Assembly: GCF_006385705.1 (NCBI RefSeq)
Contig: NZ_VFRQ01000007.1
Coordinates: 124,001-188,000, forward strand
DNA from: Pontibacter mangrovi
GTDB lineage: Bacteria; Bacteroidota; Bacteroidia; Cytophagales; Hymenobacteraceae
Reading direction: 5' to 3'
DNA length: 64,000 bases
This document shows, piece by piece, positions 53,205 through 63,200 of the stretch. Each line of letters opens with the position of its first letter. The stretch's first letter is position 1. A model generated the notes under the pieces. It was not told where the DNA came from, made no database searches, and saw only the letters and a program-made list of their open reading frames with translations. A program made the translations under genes and the position numbers.

Positions 53205-55223
53205 ATGCAGACCCTCAACCAACAGAATCCAGCAACTATTAGTATGGACGTGCAGGCCACGGCGCTGCCTCAGGAGATAACGCATAACCTGAACCCGCAC
53301 TTTCAGGTGCGCCCTTACCAACGGGAGGCTTTTCTGCGCTTTATAACTTACCTGAACCAGCACCCTACCCGGCCGCGGCCCACGCAGCTGCTCTTCCACA
53401 TGGCTACCGGCAGCGGCAAAACGCTGGTAATGGCTGGCTGCCTGCTGCACCTCTACCGGCTGGGCTACCGCCACTTCATCTTTTTCGTGAACAGCTCCAG
53501 CATCATCGAAAAGACCCGCGATAACTTCCTGAACCCCCTTTCTTCCAAGTACCTCTTCGCCCCTGCCCTTTTTATGGATGGGGCGCAAGTGGCGCTAAAG
53601 GAGGTGCAGCATTTTGAGGCGGCCAACGGGCGCGATCTACACATCGTGTTTACCACCATCCAGGGCCTGCACTCCCGGCTGAACACGCCCCGCGAGAACA
53701 GCCTGACCTACGAGGACTTTGAGGACCGGAAGATCGTGCTGCTCTCGGACGAGGCGCACCACATTAATGCAGAGACCAAAAAAGGAAAGTTGAGCAAAGA
53801 GGAAGCCGAGGCTGTGACAAGCTGGGAAAGCACCGTCACAAAGCTGTTCCACGCCAACCCCGACAATATTCTGCTGGAGTTTACGGCCACCGCCGATTTT
53901 ACCAACCCTGAGGTAAAAGCCAAGTATGAGGACAAGCTCCTGTTTGATTACCCGCTGCGGCAGTTCCGGAAAGACGGCTACTCGAAGGAGGTAAAAGTGC
54001 TACAGGCCGAGCTGCCGCCTTTTGAGCGGGCTGTGCAGGCCATCATCCTTAGCCAATACCGCCGCAAGGTGTTCGAAGGCAAGGGCAAGCACGTAAAGCC
54101 GGTGCTGCTGTTTAAGTCCAGGAGCATTGCAGAAAGCCAGGCCTTCTTTGCTGCCTTTGTGCAGGGCATGAAAACACTGGACGCTACCTTCCTCAACCAC
54201 CTAAAACACTTGCACACGGACACCGTGTTGCACCGGTCTTTCGCTTATTTTGCTGCCAAAGGAATAACACTTGAAAACCTGGTAGCCGAGCTGCAGGAGG
54301 ATTTTGCGGAGGAAAAGTGCTTGGTAGTTGACAGCCGGAACGACAGCGACGAAAAGCAGCTCCTGCTTAACAGCCTGGAGGAGGAGAAAAATCAGTACCG
54401 CGCCGTGTTTGCCGTGGACAAGCTAAACGAAGGCTGGGATGTGCTCAACCTCTTCGATATTGTGCGCCTGTACGATACCCGCGATACTGAAAAGAATACC
54501 GGGAAAATAGGCCGAACCACGATGTCGGAGGCGCAGCTGATCGGGCGCGGGGCCCGCTACTATCCGTTTCAGCTCCACGAAAACCAGCCCAAATACCAGC
54601 GCAAGTATGATGATGACCTGGAAAACGAGCTGCGCATCTGCGAAGAGCTCTACTACCATGCTTCCTACAATCCGCGCTACATTTCGGAGCTAAACAAGGC
54701 TTTGGTGGAGATAGGCATTAAAGCTGCAAACCCGGTGCCGCGAAAGGCTGTTGCCAACACGCCTCGCCAGGTCAGCCCGGAGAAAGAAAAGAGTCAGTTC
54801 AGGGGTTTAGAATTGCCTGCGACCCTGCGCAACCGCCGCTACCAGTTTACCCTTGCCTCCGGCTATACCAGTGAGTCGGCCATACTTGGCGAGGTGGCCC
54901 CGGAACTGCCGCCGCAGGAAAGCCATACTATAAAATTGCTCTCCTTAGGCCATCCAGTGCTCCGCAAAGCCATGGACCGGCTGCCCTTTTACCATTTCGA
55001 CCGGCTAAAAACGCTTTTCCCGCAGTTGCCGTCCGTTTCTGAGTTTATCACCTCGCCACTTTTTTTAGGGGAAGTACAGGTGAGTGTTAATGGCAATAGG
55101 GAGCAGCCCGAGCGCCTGCCCCCGCCGGAAAAGCTGCAGATAGCCTACCAAGTGCTGTGCGAAATCTCCGTAGAGCTATCGCGTGTTGCACCTGCCGCCG
55201 CGCCGCCTATCGCTGCCAAGTAG
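53205..55223 (+). CDS. Type III restriction helicase (Res) without the C-terminal nuclease
   Basis: 672 residues from the ATG at 53205, two bases after the preceding stop; an ATG at 53184 overlaps that gene by 19 bases and is also possible. SF2 helicase: Walker A HMATGSGKT (from about residue 66 of the 53205 form), DEAH box LLSDEAHHI, motif III EFTATADF, then FAVDKLNEGWDVLNLFDIV and EAQLIGRGARYYPF for motifs V and VI. After the helicase core the protein continues YYHASYNPRYISELNKAL but ends with PAAAPPIAAK. The usual PD-(D/E)xK endonuclease domain (normally reaching 900 to 1000 residues) is missing, and no remnant of it follows in any frame I read. Confidence 0.9.
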   Translation: MQTLNQQNPATISMDVQATALPQEITHNLNPHFQVRPYQREAFLRFITYLNQHPTRPRPTQLLFHMATGSGKTLVMAGCLLHLYRLGYRHFIFFVNSSSIIEKTRDNFLNPLSSKYLFAPALFMDGAQVALKEVQHFEAANGRDLHIVFTTIQGLHSRLNTPRENSLTYEDFEDRKIVLLSDEAHHINAETKKGKLSKEEAEAVTSWESTVTKLFHANPDNILLEFTATADFTNPEVKAKYEDKLLFDYPLRQFRKDGYSKEVKVLQAELPPFERAVQAIILSQYRRKVFEGKGKHVKPVLLFKSRSIAESQAFFAAFVQGMKTLDATFLNHLKHLHTDTVLHRSFAYFAAKGITLENLVAELQEDFAEEKCLVVDSRNDSDEKQLLLNSLEEEKNQYRAVFAVDKLNEGWDVLNLFDIVRLYDTRDTEKNTGKIGRTTMSEAQLIGRGARYYPFQLHENQPKYQRKYDDDLENELRICEELYYHASYNPRYISELNKALVEIGIKAANPVPRKAVANTPRQVSPEKEKSQFRGLELPATLRNRRYQFTLASGYTSESAILGEVAPELPPQESHTIKLLSLGHPVLRKAMDRLPFYHFDRLKTLFPQLPSVSEFITSPLFLGEVQVSVNGNREQPERLPPPEKLQIAYQVLCEISVELSRVAPAAAPPIAAK

Positions 55224-55351
55224 ACCGGAGGCGCAAAAAAACTAGCCGCACAAGTATAAAAACAGGAGGCGCTCAGGCAAATCTCTCATAAAAACATAGT
55301 ATATTAGCTTTATTATACGCACGTAAACACAAGTCCTAAACCTACAACTAT

Positions 55352-55822
55352 ATGAGTCAGTTAGTTATCAGCAACCTGGAAGAGCTTTCGCAGTATGAAG
55401 GCAAAGAGATGGGCGTGTCGGAGTACCATACCATCTCGCAGGAGCAGATAAACAAATTTGCCGATGCCACCCTCGACCACCAGTGGATACACCTGGACGC
55501 GGAGCGCGCCAAAACTGAAACACCTTTCGGAGCCACTATTGCCCATGGCTACCTTACTGTGTCGCTGCTGCCATACCTGTGGTCGCAGATAGCCACCATC
55601 CAGAACCTCAAAATGCAGGTTAACTACGAGATCGAGAGCCTGCGCTTTAACCAGGCGGTAACGGTAAACAGCCGGGTGCGCCTGCGGGCCAAGCTGCTGT
55701 CGGTAAAGAACCTGCGCGGCATTGCCAAAGCACGACTGGAAGTGGCGCTGGAGATTGAGAACAGCAAAAAGCCCGCTTATACCGGTATCATCACCTTCCT
55801 GTATCACTTTAATGATGAATAA
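55352..55822 (+). CDS. MaoC family dehydratase
   Basis: 156 residues, hot-dog fold. The hydratase motif is FADATLDHQWIHLDAERAKT and PFGATIAHGYLTVSLLPYL, with catalytic Asp and His. It resembles the R-hydratase/NodN subgroup that adds water to enoyl-CoA. The substrate is not known. The start ATG follows ACAACTAT with no ribosome site. It precedes the MFS transporter by 26 bases, and the two may be co-transcribed. Confidence 0.88.
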   Translation: MSQLVISNLEELSQYEGKEMGVSEYHTISQEQINKFADATLDHQWIHLDAERAKTETPFGATIAHGYLTVSLLPYLWSQIATIQNLKMQVNYEIESLRFNQAVTVNSRVRLRAKLLSVKNLRGIAKARLEVALEIENSKKPAYTGIITFLYHFNDE

Positions 55823-55848
55823 ATTGCCTCTGCGGGCGTAGTATAAGT

Positions 55849-57033
55849 ATGAATTCACCGCAACCGCAGCTTACCCGCACCACCCTCTGGCTCATGACAG
55901 TAGCCTCAGGCATGGTGATCGCCAACAATTATTACAACCAGCCGCTGCTGGTAAAAATCGCAGACACGTTTCAGGTATCCGAGTCGAGTGCGGGCATGGT
56001 GGCCATGCTGGCGCAGGTGGGCTATGCCATCGGCCTGCTGCTTATCCTGCCGCTCGGAGACATGCTGCGGCGCAAGCGCCTTATACTTACCGACTTTGTG
56101 CTCATCATCCTGTCGCTGTTGTTGGCTGCCTTCTCACCGAATATTTATACTTTGATGGCCGCCAGCCTGCTAATTGGCGCCAGTTGTGTGGTGCCGCAGC
56201 TGTTTGTGCCCCTGGCGGCCCATCTGGCCAAACCCGAGGAGCGTGGCAAGGCCGTGGGCACCGTAATGAGCGGTCTGCTAGTGGGCATTCTTTTCTCCCG
56301 CACCCTCAGCGGCTTTATTGGGGAGTATCTGGGATGGCGCGCTGTGTACCTGATGGCAGCGGGCCTGATGGTGCTGCTCTGGGTGGCCATTTATTTTCTG
56401 CTGCCCGAGGTGCACCCCTCGTTCAGTGGCAGCTACAAACGCCTGATGAAATCGCTGGTGGACCTTTTCCGGCAGGAGCCTAAGCTACGGCTGGCGGCGG
56501 CACGCGGCGCCTTCTCCTTTGCCTGCTTCGGCGGCTTCTGGACCACCCTGGTTTTTCTGCTGGAAGGCCCGCCTTTCTTTAAAGGAAGCGATGTGGCAGG
56601 CGCCTTCGGCCTGGTGGGTGCTGGCGGCGCTATCATGGCCTCGGTGATGGGCAGGCTGAGCGACAGATACGACACCCACTACATACAGTTGGCCACGCTG
56701 GCTATGATCCTGCTATCGTATGTGGTGTTTGGCTTCTTTGGCTATAGCATGGTGGGCCTGGTGGTAGGCGTGGTGTTGCTGGACCTGGGGCTGCAGGGCT
56801 CGCACATTTCTAATCAGGCTATTATCTTCTCGTTGTATCCCGAGGCGCGGAACCGGCTGAACACCGTGTACATGTTCACGTACTTTCTGGGCGGCGCTAC
56901 CGGCACCCTGCTGGCCACGCATGCCTGGCAGTTATGGGGCTGGAACGGCGTGGTGCTCGTGGGGCTGGTGTTTTCGGCGCTTGCCCTGGGGGTGCACCTG
57001 CTGTTTTCGCGCAAAAAACGACAGGCTGCCTAA
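55849..57033 (+). CDS. MFS transporter
   Basis: 394 residues with about 12 membrane helices. The MFS motif between helices 2 and 3 is PLGDMLRRKRLIL, a good match to the G-D-x4-R/K-R pattern. The start LTRTTLWLMTVASGMVIANN, followed by YYNQPLL, is typical of the YgaY/YybF-like drug or sugar exporter branch. Two halves of six helices are joined near residue 200. Substrate unknown. Inner-membrane; likely driven by proton exchange. Confidence 0.9.
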   Translation: MNSPQPQLTRTTLWLMTVASGMVIANNYYNQPLLVKIADTFQVSESSAGMVAMLAQVGYAIGLLLILPLGDMLRRKRLILTDFVLIILSLLLAAFSPNIYTLMAASLLIGASCVVPQLFVPLAAHLAKPEERGKAVGTVMSGLLVGILFSRTLSGFIGEYLGWRAVYLMAAGLMVLLWVAIYFLLPEVHPSFSGSYKRLMKSLVDLFRQEPKLRLAAARGAFSFACFGGFWTTLVFLLEGPPFFKGSDVAGAFGLVGAGGAIMASVMGRLSDRYDTHYIQLATLAMILLSYVVFGFFGYSMVGLVVGVVLLDLGLQGSHISNQAIIFSLYPEARNRLNTVYMFTYFLGGATGTLLATHAWQLWGWNGVVLVGLVFSALALGVHLLFSRKKRQAA

Positions 57034-57090
57034 CCATACCCCTGATTCAGGGTATACTTATACTACCCCCCTCACCTAAATTGCACTTAA

Positions 57091-57399
57091 ATGGAAAACC
57101 CGAACCTGGAGCACTGGAACGAAGAACGCTACAAGGAGCTGAACACCTACTTCCGGATTAAGATTGAGCTGCTGCTACGCACCAACCCGCACCTGGTGGC
57201 CCAGCAGCAGGAAAGCACGCTGCACCTGCAGGAGTTGGTGGCTGAGTTTAGCCAGGAGGATAAAGAGCGTTGGGAAGAGTTTATGCGCCTGGACAAGCTC
57301 AAGATGGAAATAGACATGTGGGACCACCTGCACGGCAAAGGCACCCGCTACCGCCCCGGGCTTGGCTTTACAAACTCCGAAGACGACACGACCTGGTAA
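57091..57399 (+). CDS. Small helical protein of unknown function
   Basis: 102 residues, charged and helical (ERYKELNTYFRIKIELLLRT, QELVAEFSQEDKERWEEFMR) and a polar end (GKGTRYRPGLGF). No signal or membrane segment. Not recognised. It follows the MFS gene by 57 bases and converges on the DUF4268 gene, five bases between stops. Confidence 0.62.
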   Translation: MENPNLEHWNEERYKELNTYFRIKIELLLRTNPHLVAQQQESTLHLQELVAEFSQEDKERWEEFMRLDKLKMEIDMWDHLHGKGTRYRPGLGFTNSEDDTTW

Positions 57400-57404
57400 G
57401 CCCG

Positions 57405-57860
57405 CTAGTCGTCAAAACTATACTTGGCATCGCTCCAGAAGGCATCCAGCGCTATCAAGCGGGGCTTCAGAAAGGAAATCAGCGCTGGCCAATCCTCCTT
57501 GTTGAAGACGCTGACAGGGGCAATCTCTTTGTAAATGCGGCTCACGGTGCGTCCGGATTCGTCGGTGGTGTGCAGCACCCAGTCCCACTCCTCGCCTAGC
57601 GCCTCGTGCAGCATGGTCTTGTGCTCCAGAAACTGCTCATACACCAGCTCCTGCAACTCGGTGTCCGGGTGCGCCAGCTCTATGGCAATGTAGGCGCGCT
57701 TCTTGTCGGCATCCATGCGGAAAAACACGTCCTTCACGCCGGTTTTATAGTTTAGCCAGTTCACCTTCCACCCTTCCGCCGACAGTTGCGGCGAGAGGTA
57801 TTGCCCAAAGGTTGTCCAGAACTGTTGGCGTAGCTGGGATGCTTGTTCTCGGGTATACAT
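57405..57860 (-). CDS. DUF4268 family protein
   Basis: 151 residues from the ATG at 57860 (MYTREQASQLRQQFWTTFGQ). An in-frame start 99 bases upstream has no support. The WLNYKTGVKDVFFRMDADKK segment and LEHKTMLHEALGEEWDW are the DUF4268 landmarks. Such domains occur alone and in larger proteins with nuclease links; alone the function is unknown. A -7-like box lies five bases upstream, so the message would be nearly leaderless. Confidence 0.85.
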   Translation of the reverse strand: MYTREQASQLRQQFWTTFGQYLSPQLSAEGWKVNWLNYKTGVKDVFFRMDADKKRAYIAIELAHPDTELQELVYEQFLEHKTMLHEALGEEWDWVLHTTDESGRTVSRIYKEIAPVSVFNKEDWPALISFLKPRLIALDAFWSDAKYSFDD

Positions 57861-57864
57861 GCGG

Positions 57865-57897
57865 CAAAAATACTCATTTAACTGCTTCTGTGGCAAA
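57865..57897 (-). promoter_or_regulatory. Candidate promoter of the DUF4268 gene
   Basis: On the minus strand TTTG (57894-57897), 21 bases, TATTTTTG (57865-57872). The spacing is two bases longer than usual. Confidence 0.38.
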
Positions 57898-58069
57898 ACA
57901 TGCTCTTTAGCCACCTGGTTGATACTTCTTTTAGTTGATGAAATCTGCCCCCTCGGCAAAACTTTATCGCACTTTAACGTTTATCATAAAGGCTGCCGCA
58001 ATGCTGTGTTTCATAACATTGCCAAATACAGATATTATGGCGCCGCAGCGTTTCATTTTAGAACAATTT

Positions 58070-58097
58070 TGTCTAATTTCGCTTTCATTATTAGACA
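58070..58097. promoter_or_regulatory. Inverted repeat upstream of gltA, possible operator
   Basis: TGTCTAAT (58070-58077) and ATTAGACA (58090-58097), perfect 8-bp arms with a 12-base gap, starting 55 bases before the gltA ATG. A weak -7-like word (TAATTTCG) overlaps the left arm. Confidence 0.4.
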
Positions 58098-58124
58098 CAA
58101 CAACGGACATAAAAACTAATACAC

Positions 58125-59411
58125 ATGTCAGAATTTGCTGAAATAATTTTAGACGGTAAATCTTACCAAATGCCTGTAGTAGAGGGCACCGAGAATGAAA
58201 AAGCTATTGACATTTCTTCTCTGCGCGCACAGTCGGGCTATATTACCCTGGACTCAGGCTATAAAAATACGGGTGCCACTACGAGCGCCATTACCTTCCT
58301 AGACGGCGAAAAGGGCATCCTGCGCTACAGAGGGTATCCAATTGAGCAACTGGCGGAGAAATCCAACTTTATTGAGGTGGCTTACCTGCTGATCTACGGA
58401 TCGCTGCCGACTGCTGACGAACTGAACGACTTCAGCAACAAAATCAGGCTGCACACGCTGGTAAACGAGGACATGCGCAAAATCCTGGACGGTTTTCCGT
58501 CTGCGGCGCACCCAATGGGCATCCTTTCTGCGCTGATCAGCTCTCTGACCGCTTTCTACCCGGAGTCGCTTAACCCGAACCAATCCAAAGAGGAGCTGGA
58601 CCTGTCCATCATCCGTTTGATGGCCAAGATCTCTACCATTGCGGCCTGGTCTTACAAAAACTCTATCGGGCATCCGGTTAACTACCCAAAGAACAAGCTG
58701 GACTACTGCTCTAACTTCCTGCACATGATGTTTGCTTACCCAACGGAAGATTACGAGATCAACCCGGTGGTAGTAGATGCCCTGAACAAGCTGCTGATCC
58801 TGCACGCGGACCACGAGCAGAACTGCTCTACCTCTACCGTGCGCCTGGTAGGCTCTGCCAACGCTAGCCTGTACTCTTCTGTTTCTGCTGGTATCAGCGC
58901 CCTGTGGGGCCCGCTGCACGGCGGTGCTAACCAGGCGGTAATCGAGATGCTGGAGCAAATCAAAGCCGACGGTGGCGACTCTAAGAAGTTTATCGCCAAA
59001 GCCAAAGACAAAGACGATCCGTTCCGCCTGATGGGCTTCGGACACCGCGTTTACAAGAACTTCGACCCACGCGCGAAGATCATCAAGAAAGCCGCTGACG
59101 AAGTACTGACAGCACTGGGCATCAACGATCCGATCCTGGACATTGCCAAGGAACTGGAAGAGGCTGCCCTGAACGATCCATACTTCGTGGACCGCAAGCT
59201 GTACCCGAACGTGGACTTCTACTCCGGCATCATCTACCGCGCCATCGGTATCCCAACCGACATGTTCACGGTGATGTTCGCCCTGGGCCGTCTGCCGGGC
59301 TGGATTGCACAGTGGAAAGAGATGCGCGAGAACAAAGAGCCAATCGGCCGTCCGCGCCAGGTGTACACCGGCGAGACAGAGCGCGACTACATTCCGGTGG
59401 AAAAGCGCTAG
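58125..59411 (+). CDS. gltA: Citrate synthase
   Basis: Joins acetyl-CoA and oxaloacetate in the first step of the citric acid cycle. 428 residues, type II (E. coli-like hexameric) form with the N-terminal strand domain (ISSLRAQSGYITLDSGYKNT). The catalytic set is in LHADHEQNCSTSTVR, LWGPLHGGANQAV and GFGHRVYKNFDPRAKI. Codon use is strongly biased, as expected for a highly expressed gene (CTG, ATC, AAC). An inverted repeat lies just upstream. A terminator follows. Confidence 0.98.
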   Translation: MSEFAEIILDGKSYQMPVVEGTENEKAIDISSLRAQSGYITLDSGYKNTGATTSAITFLDGEKGILRYRGYPIEQLAEKSNFIEVAYLLIYGSLPTADELNDFSNKIRLHTLVNEDMRKILDGFPSAAHPMGILSALISSLTAFYPESLNPNQSKEELDLSIIRLMAKISTIAAWSYKNSIGHPVNYPKNKLDYCSNFLHMMFAYPTEDYEINPVVVDALNKLLILHADHEQNCSTSTVRLVGSANASLYSSVSAGISALWGPLHGGANQAVIEMLEQIKADGGDSKKFIAKAKDKDDPFRLMGFGHRVYKNFDPRAKIIKKAADEVLTALGINDPILDIAKELEEAALNDPYFVDRKLYPNVDFYSGIIYRAIGIPTDMFTVMFALGRLPGWIAQWKEMRENKEPIGRPRQVYTGETERDYIPVEKR

Positions 59412-59434
59412 TACCGCAGCTACATAAATTAAAT

Positions 59435-59463
59435 AAAAGGCTGGCCCCACGGGTCAGCCTTTT
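59435..59463 (+). terminator. Terminator after gltA
   Basis: AAAAGGCTGGCCC and GGGTCAGCCTTTT (one G-T pair) with a 3-base loop, followed by GCTTTTT. Confidence 0.85.
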
Positions 59464-59558
59464 GCTTTTTACGCCTGCCTTGCAATGACCGGCGTCATTT
59501 TATACTTGCTACCGCCGGCCTACCTTGCACGTATACTTTTATTTAGGATCTATACTTG

Positions 59559-60008
59559 ATGGCAAAGATCAGGCTTACCAGACTTTTCACCTTCGAGACG
59601 GCGCACACCCTCTTACACTACGACGGCCCCTGCCGCCGCATCCATGGCCACTCCTATAAGCTGGAAGTTACCATTATCGGGACGCCACTGGTGGAGGAAG
59701 AGCACCCGAAAAACGGCATGGTGATGGACTTCGGGGATTTAAAGGCGATCGTGCAGGAGCACATCATTCAGCAGTTCGACCATGCGCTGGTACTGCCGCA
59801 AGGCTCCCCTGATGACCTGCTGGAGCTGCTGCGCAAGTATGAGCACAGGCTGGTGCTCACGCCTTACCAGCCCACCTGCGAGAACATGCTCATCGATTTT
59901 CAGCACCGCCTTAAGCAATTCCTTCCAGACTATGTGAAACTGCACCACCTCAAGCTCTGGGAAACGCAGAACTCCTTTGCAGAGTGGTACGCGGAGGATA
60001 ACCGGTAA
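59559..60008 (+). CDS. queD: 6-carboxytetrahydropterin synthase, QueD/PTPS fold
   Basis: 149 residues from the ATG at 59559, in preference to the TTG three bases before. It converts dihydroneopterin triphosphate to 6-carboxy-tetrahydropterin in the queuosine/preQ0 path, or acts as a pyruvoyl-tetrahydropterin synthase. Zinc histidines are seen in FETAHTLLHY and IHGHSYKLEV, and the catalytic cysteine in GPCRRIHGH. MVMDFGDLK, FDHALVLP and PTCENMLIDF complete the pattern. No other queuosine genes and no recognisable preQ1 riboswitch are in the window. Confidence 0.9.
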   Translation: MAKIRLTRLFTFETAHTLLHYDGPCRRIHGHSYKLEVTIIGTPLVEEEHPKNGMVMDFGDLKAIVQEHIIQQFDHALVLPQGSPDDLLELLRKYEHRLVLTPYQPTCENMLIDFQHRLKQFLPDYVKLHHLKLWETQNSFAEWYAEDNR

Positions 60009-60029
60009 CCTATCAGATGTATATTTGGC

Positions 60030-60067
60030 AGCGGGCTTTATACTTGTGAGAGAGTATAAAGCCCGCT
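60030..60067. terminator. Terminator after queD
   Basis: Perfect 15-bp arms AGCGGGCTTTATACT and AGTATAAAGCCCGCT with an 8-base loop, followed by GTTCTTGTTTT. The arms again carry the TATACT/AGTATA word. Confidence 0.75.
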
Positions 60068-60224
60068 GTTCTTGTTTTACCGCCGCCGTTTTACTCTCTG
60101 GCAGCTATAGTTTAGCAGCAGGTGCAGCTTTCAAAAAAGCTATATATTTAGATTAAAATGTATACCTTTAAGTTCTGTATATGAACAACCTATACTTTAT
60201 TTTACAACCTTTCACTTTTAGCCT

Positions 60225-63200
60225 ATGAGAACAGCTTTACTCCTCTTTGCTTTTTTGTTTGCGTTTTATCAAAGTGGCTTCTGTCAAGCGCTATTGAAAA
60301 CAAAGCACATTATTGGCAGCACCTTGTCTACACCCGTGGGCGCTGCGATAGACGAAACCGGTATGATTTATATTGCCGACAGCTACCAGGTCAGGGTGCT
60401 GAAGCCGGACGGTACTTTTAACCGGGATATACTCACAGACGACGTACCCTTTAGGGGGCGCGCCCGCGCAGTAGCGACAGATGCTGTCGGTAATGTATAT
60501 GTATGGGACTCTTATAGCTTGATTCTGTACAAGTATGACCGTGAAGGCAACTTGTTACACAAGTTTAAAAACCTCTTAGCCAATGCCTATACCTCCTCTT
60601 ATGTTGAAGGAATAGCCGTTGCACCGGACGGAAGCATCTACATCACAGACGTTTACAAGCATGTGGTGCGGAAATTTACGAATGAGGGAGAGTTTCTGCT
60701 GGATATGAGCTCCCTGAGCACTCCAACCGACGTGGCCGTTGCACAGGACGGAACAGTATATGTGGCAGATACGGGCAACAAACGCATTGCAAAATTTAAT
60801 GCTGCGGGGCAGCTGCTTGCATCCTTTACAACACCGGGCAATGGAGCCCCTACCTTTGGTCGACCTACGGGCGTTGAGGTTAGCAGCGCTGGAATCATAC
60901 ACGTGGCGGATGCCTCCAATGCAACCGTTTATACTTTCACAGAAGATGGGGCACGCGGTTTAAATGTTACCTTGCCCGGTGTACGCACCGGCGATAACCT
61001 GGGCCTGGGACTCGGCAAGGAAGGAAACATATACGTTACAGCAAGCGGTAGCCTGACGGGCGGACTGCAACATGGTAAGGTGTTTAAGTTGTCACCTACC
61101 GGTGAGCGGGAGGTGATTTTCGGAGAACTTGCCCCTACAGAAGCCGGCCTAGGTGTGGCCGCTCTAGCAGCCGATAGTGCAGGCCACTACTTGTACGTTG
61201 CCAACAGACACACGGGAAAAATTAACCAATACAACAGACAAGGCATCAAGTTAGGAGAGATAGGAAACGGAAACCCGCAGGCTAATTTTGGAATTATTCA
61301 GGATATTGTCATTGGCAGTGAAGGCTCTCTGTACGTTTTAGACAGCTCAATCGTGAAGCGGTTAAACCCGTACGGAGGCTTTATCTCCAATTTTGCCCCC
61401 ATTCCCGGTGCCGTATCTTCTAAAAGGCATAAGCTAACAGGTGGGTTAGACCATTTACTGTATGTGCTGACAGACGGGAAGGTGGCCAAGTACGACCGGA
61501 AGGGCAGGCTACTTTCAGTGGTTTCTTTAGCCGGAATCGATACATCATACCCTAAACCTGTTTTTCAGGATATAGCGGTAGATGCCACCGGTAGTCTATA
61601 CGTTATTATCCACCTCCAAAACCAAAGCTTCCCTACAGAGGCGGTGTATGAGGTAAACAAATACGACTCTAATGGCCAGCTGCTACTACAGTACACTACC
61701 CGTGGAAGAAAAATGCTGGAAATTAATATTCCGAAAAGTATAGAAGTAGATAAAACAGGGAATGTGTACGTTGCCGGAAACTCAGTGGAAGTATTTGACA
61801 CGGAGGGGCACCTGAAAGGGTATTTGCCAGTTTATGCAAACCTGTTATCAGTTAACCCCGAAGGCAACACCGTGCTGACCGCAATGCTTAACGACAGCCA
61901 GGCACTTATACTTAAAAACGAAACAGATATTGCAGAGAGTTACATATCGGGCACCATCTTCGTAGACACAAACTTAAATGAGGTACAGGATACCGGAGAA
62001 GCTGGCATAAAAGGGATTCCTGTAAGAGTGGAGCCAGGTTCTATTTTCGGCTTCACTGATGCAAACGGGAAGTACAGCGTAGCTGTAGAGCAAGCAGGCA
62101 CCTACGAGTTAGCACAGGTACTGTCTTCCAGAAAGACACACTCTTACATCGAACAGCTTTCGCCAGAAGGAGCGCTACCACATACAGTAACCATACCAGC
62201 AGGAGGCAGTACCGCCGCTGGCGTCAACTTCGCCAACCGCGTCACCCTCACCCCCTACCTCTCCGTCAGCGTCTCCTCCACCCGCCGCCGGCGCTGCTTC
62301 GAGAGCACTACAATCGTACACTACGAAAACTCCGGCTTTGCTACGGCAACGGATGCCAAAGTATACCTAAAGCTACCGGCGGAAGTAGCGCTGCTCTCCG
62401 CAGACAAGGCTTACACCCGCCTGCCCGACGGCACCTATGAATTTGCCATTGGCGACATGGAGGCCGGCCAAAAAGGCACCATCACTATTACAGATATTGT
62501 TACGTGCGGCGATGAGCGCGTGCGCGGCCGCACCGTCTGCACCCGCGCCTGGATCACGCCATCCAACAACCCTCCGGCCAAACCTACTCCTACTGTTAGC
62601 ATCACGGGCCGCTGCGACGCTGAAACGGGCAGGATCCGCTTCGTGATCCGCAACTCTGGCACAGCCGATATGGAGCAGCACGAGCTGTTCCGTAAGTATG
62701 TGGATGGCCAGCTAGCTTCCAAAGAGCAGTTTAAACTGGCCGCCGGCGACAGCATGGTGCTGTGGGTACCTTCCATGGGCTATACCTGGCGGCTGGAGGC
62801 GGATCAGCCGGAAGGCAACGGCGACAACACAATGGCCAGTGTAACAGTGGAGGCCTGCACGGATGCCAACGCAGGCACTACCTTCAGTTCCGGCCTTGTA
62901 AACCTGATGCCAACAGACGACGAGGAGGCAGAGGTGTCGGAGGAGTGCGTGATGATCACAGACTCGTATGACCCGAACGACAAACTGGTGACGCCGGTAG
63001 GCAGAACCTCTGAACATTATACCTCTACCACCGCTGAGCTCAAGTATAAAATCCGCTTCCAGAACACGGGTACAGATGTGGCCTACCGCGTGGTGGTGGT
63101 AGACACGCTCTCCGAGCACCTAGACCTAAGCACGCTGCAGGTTGGGGCTGCCTCGCATGCGCACCGCCTGGAGGTGAGCGGCAAAGGCCGGCCCGTGCTT

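Noticed and set aside
58299-59450. 383-codon open frame opposite citrate synthase
   Set aside because: A mirror of the strongly biased gltA codons; composition is typical of antisense frames and no domain is visible.
59464-59558. Possible preQ1 riboswitch before queD
   Set aside because: No preQ1 aptamer core (C-rich loop with A-rich tail) was found; only a short 6-bp inverted repeat at 59484-59499.
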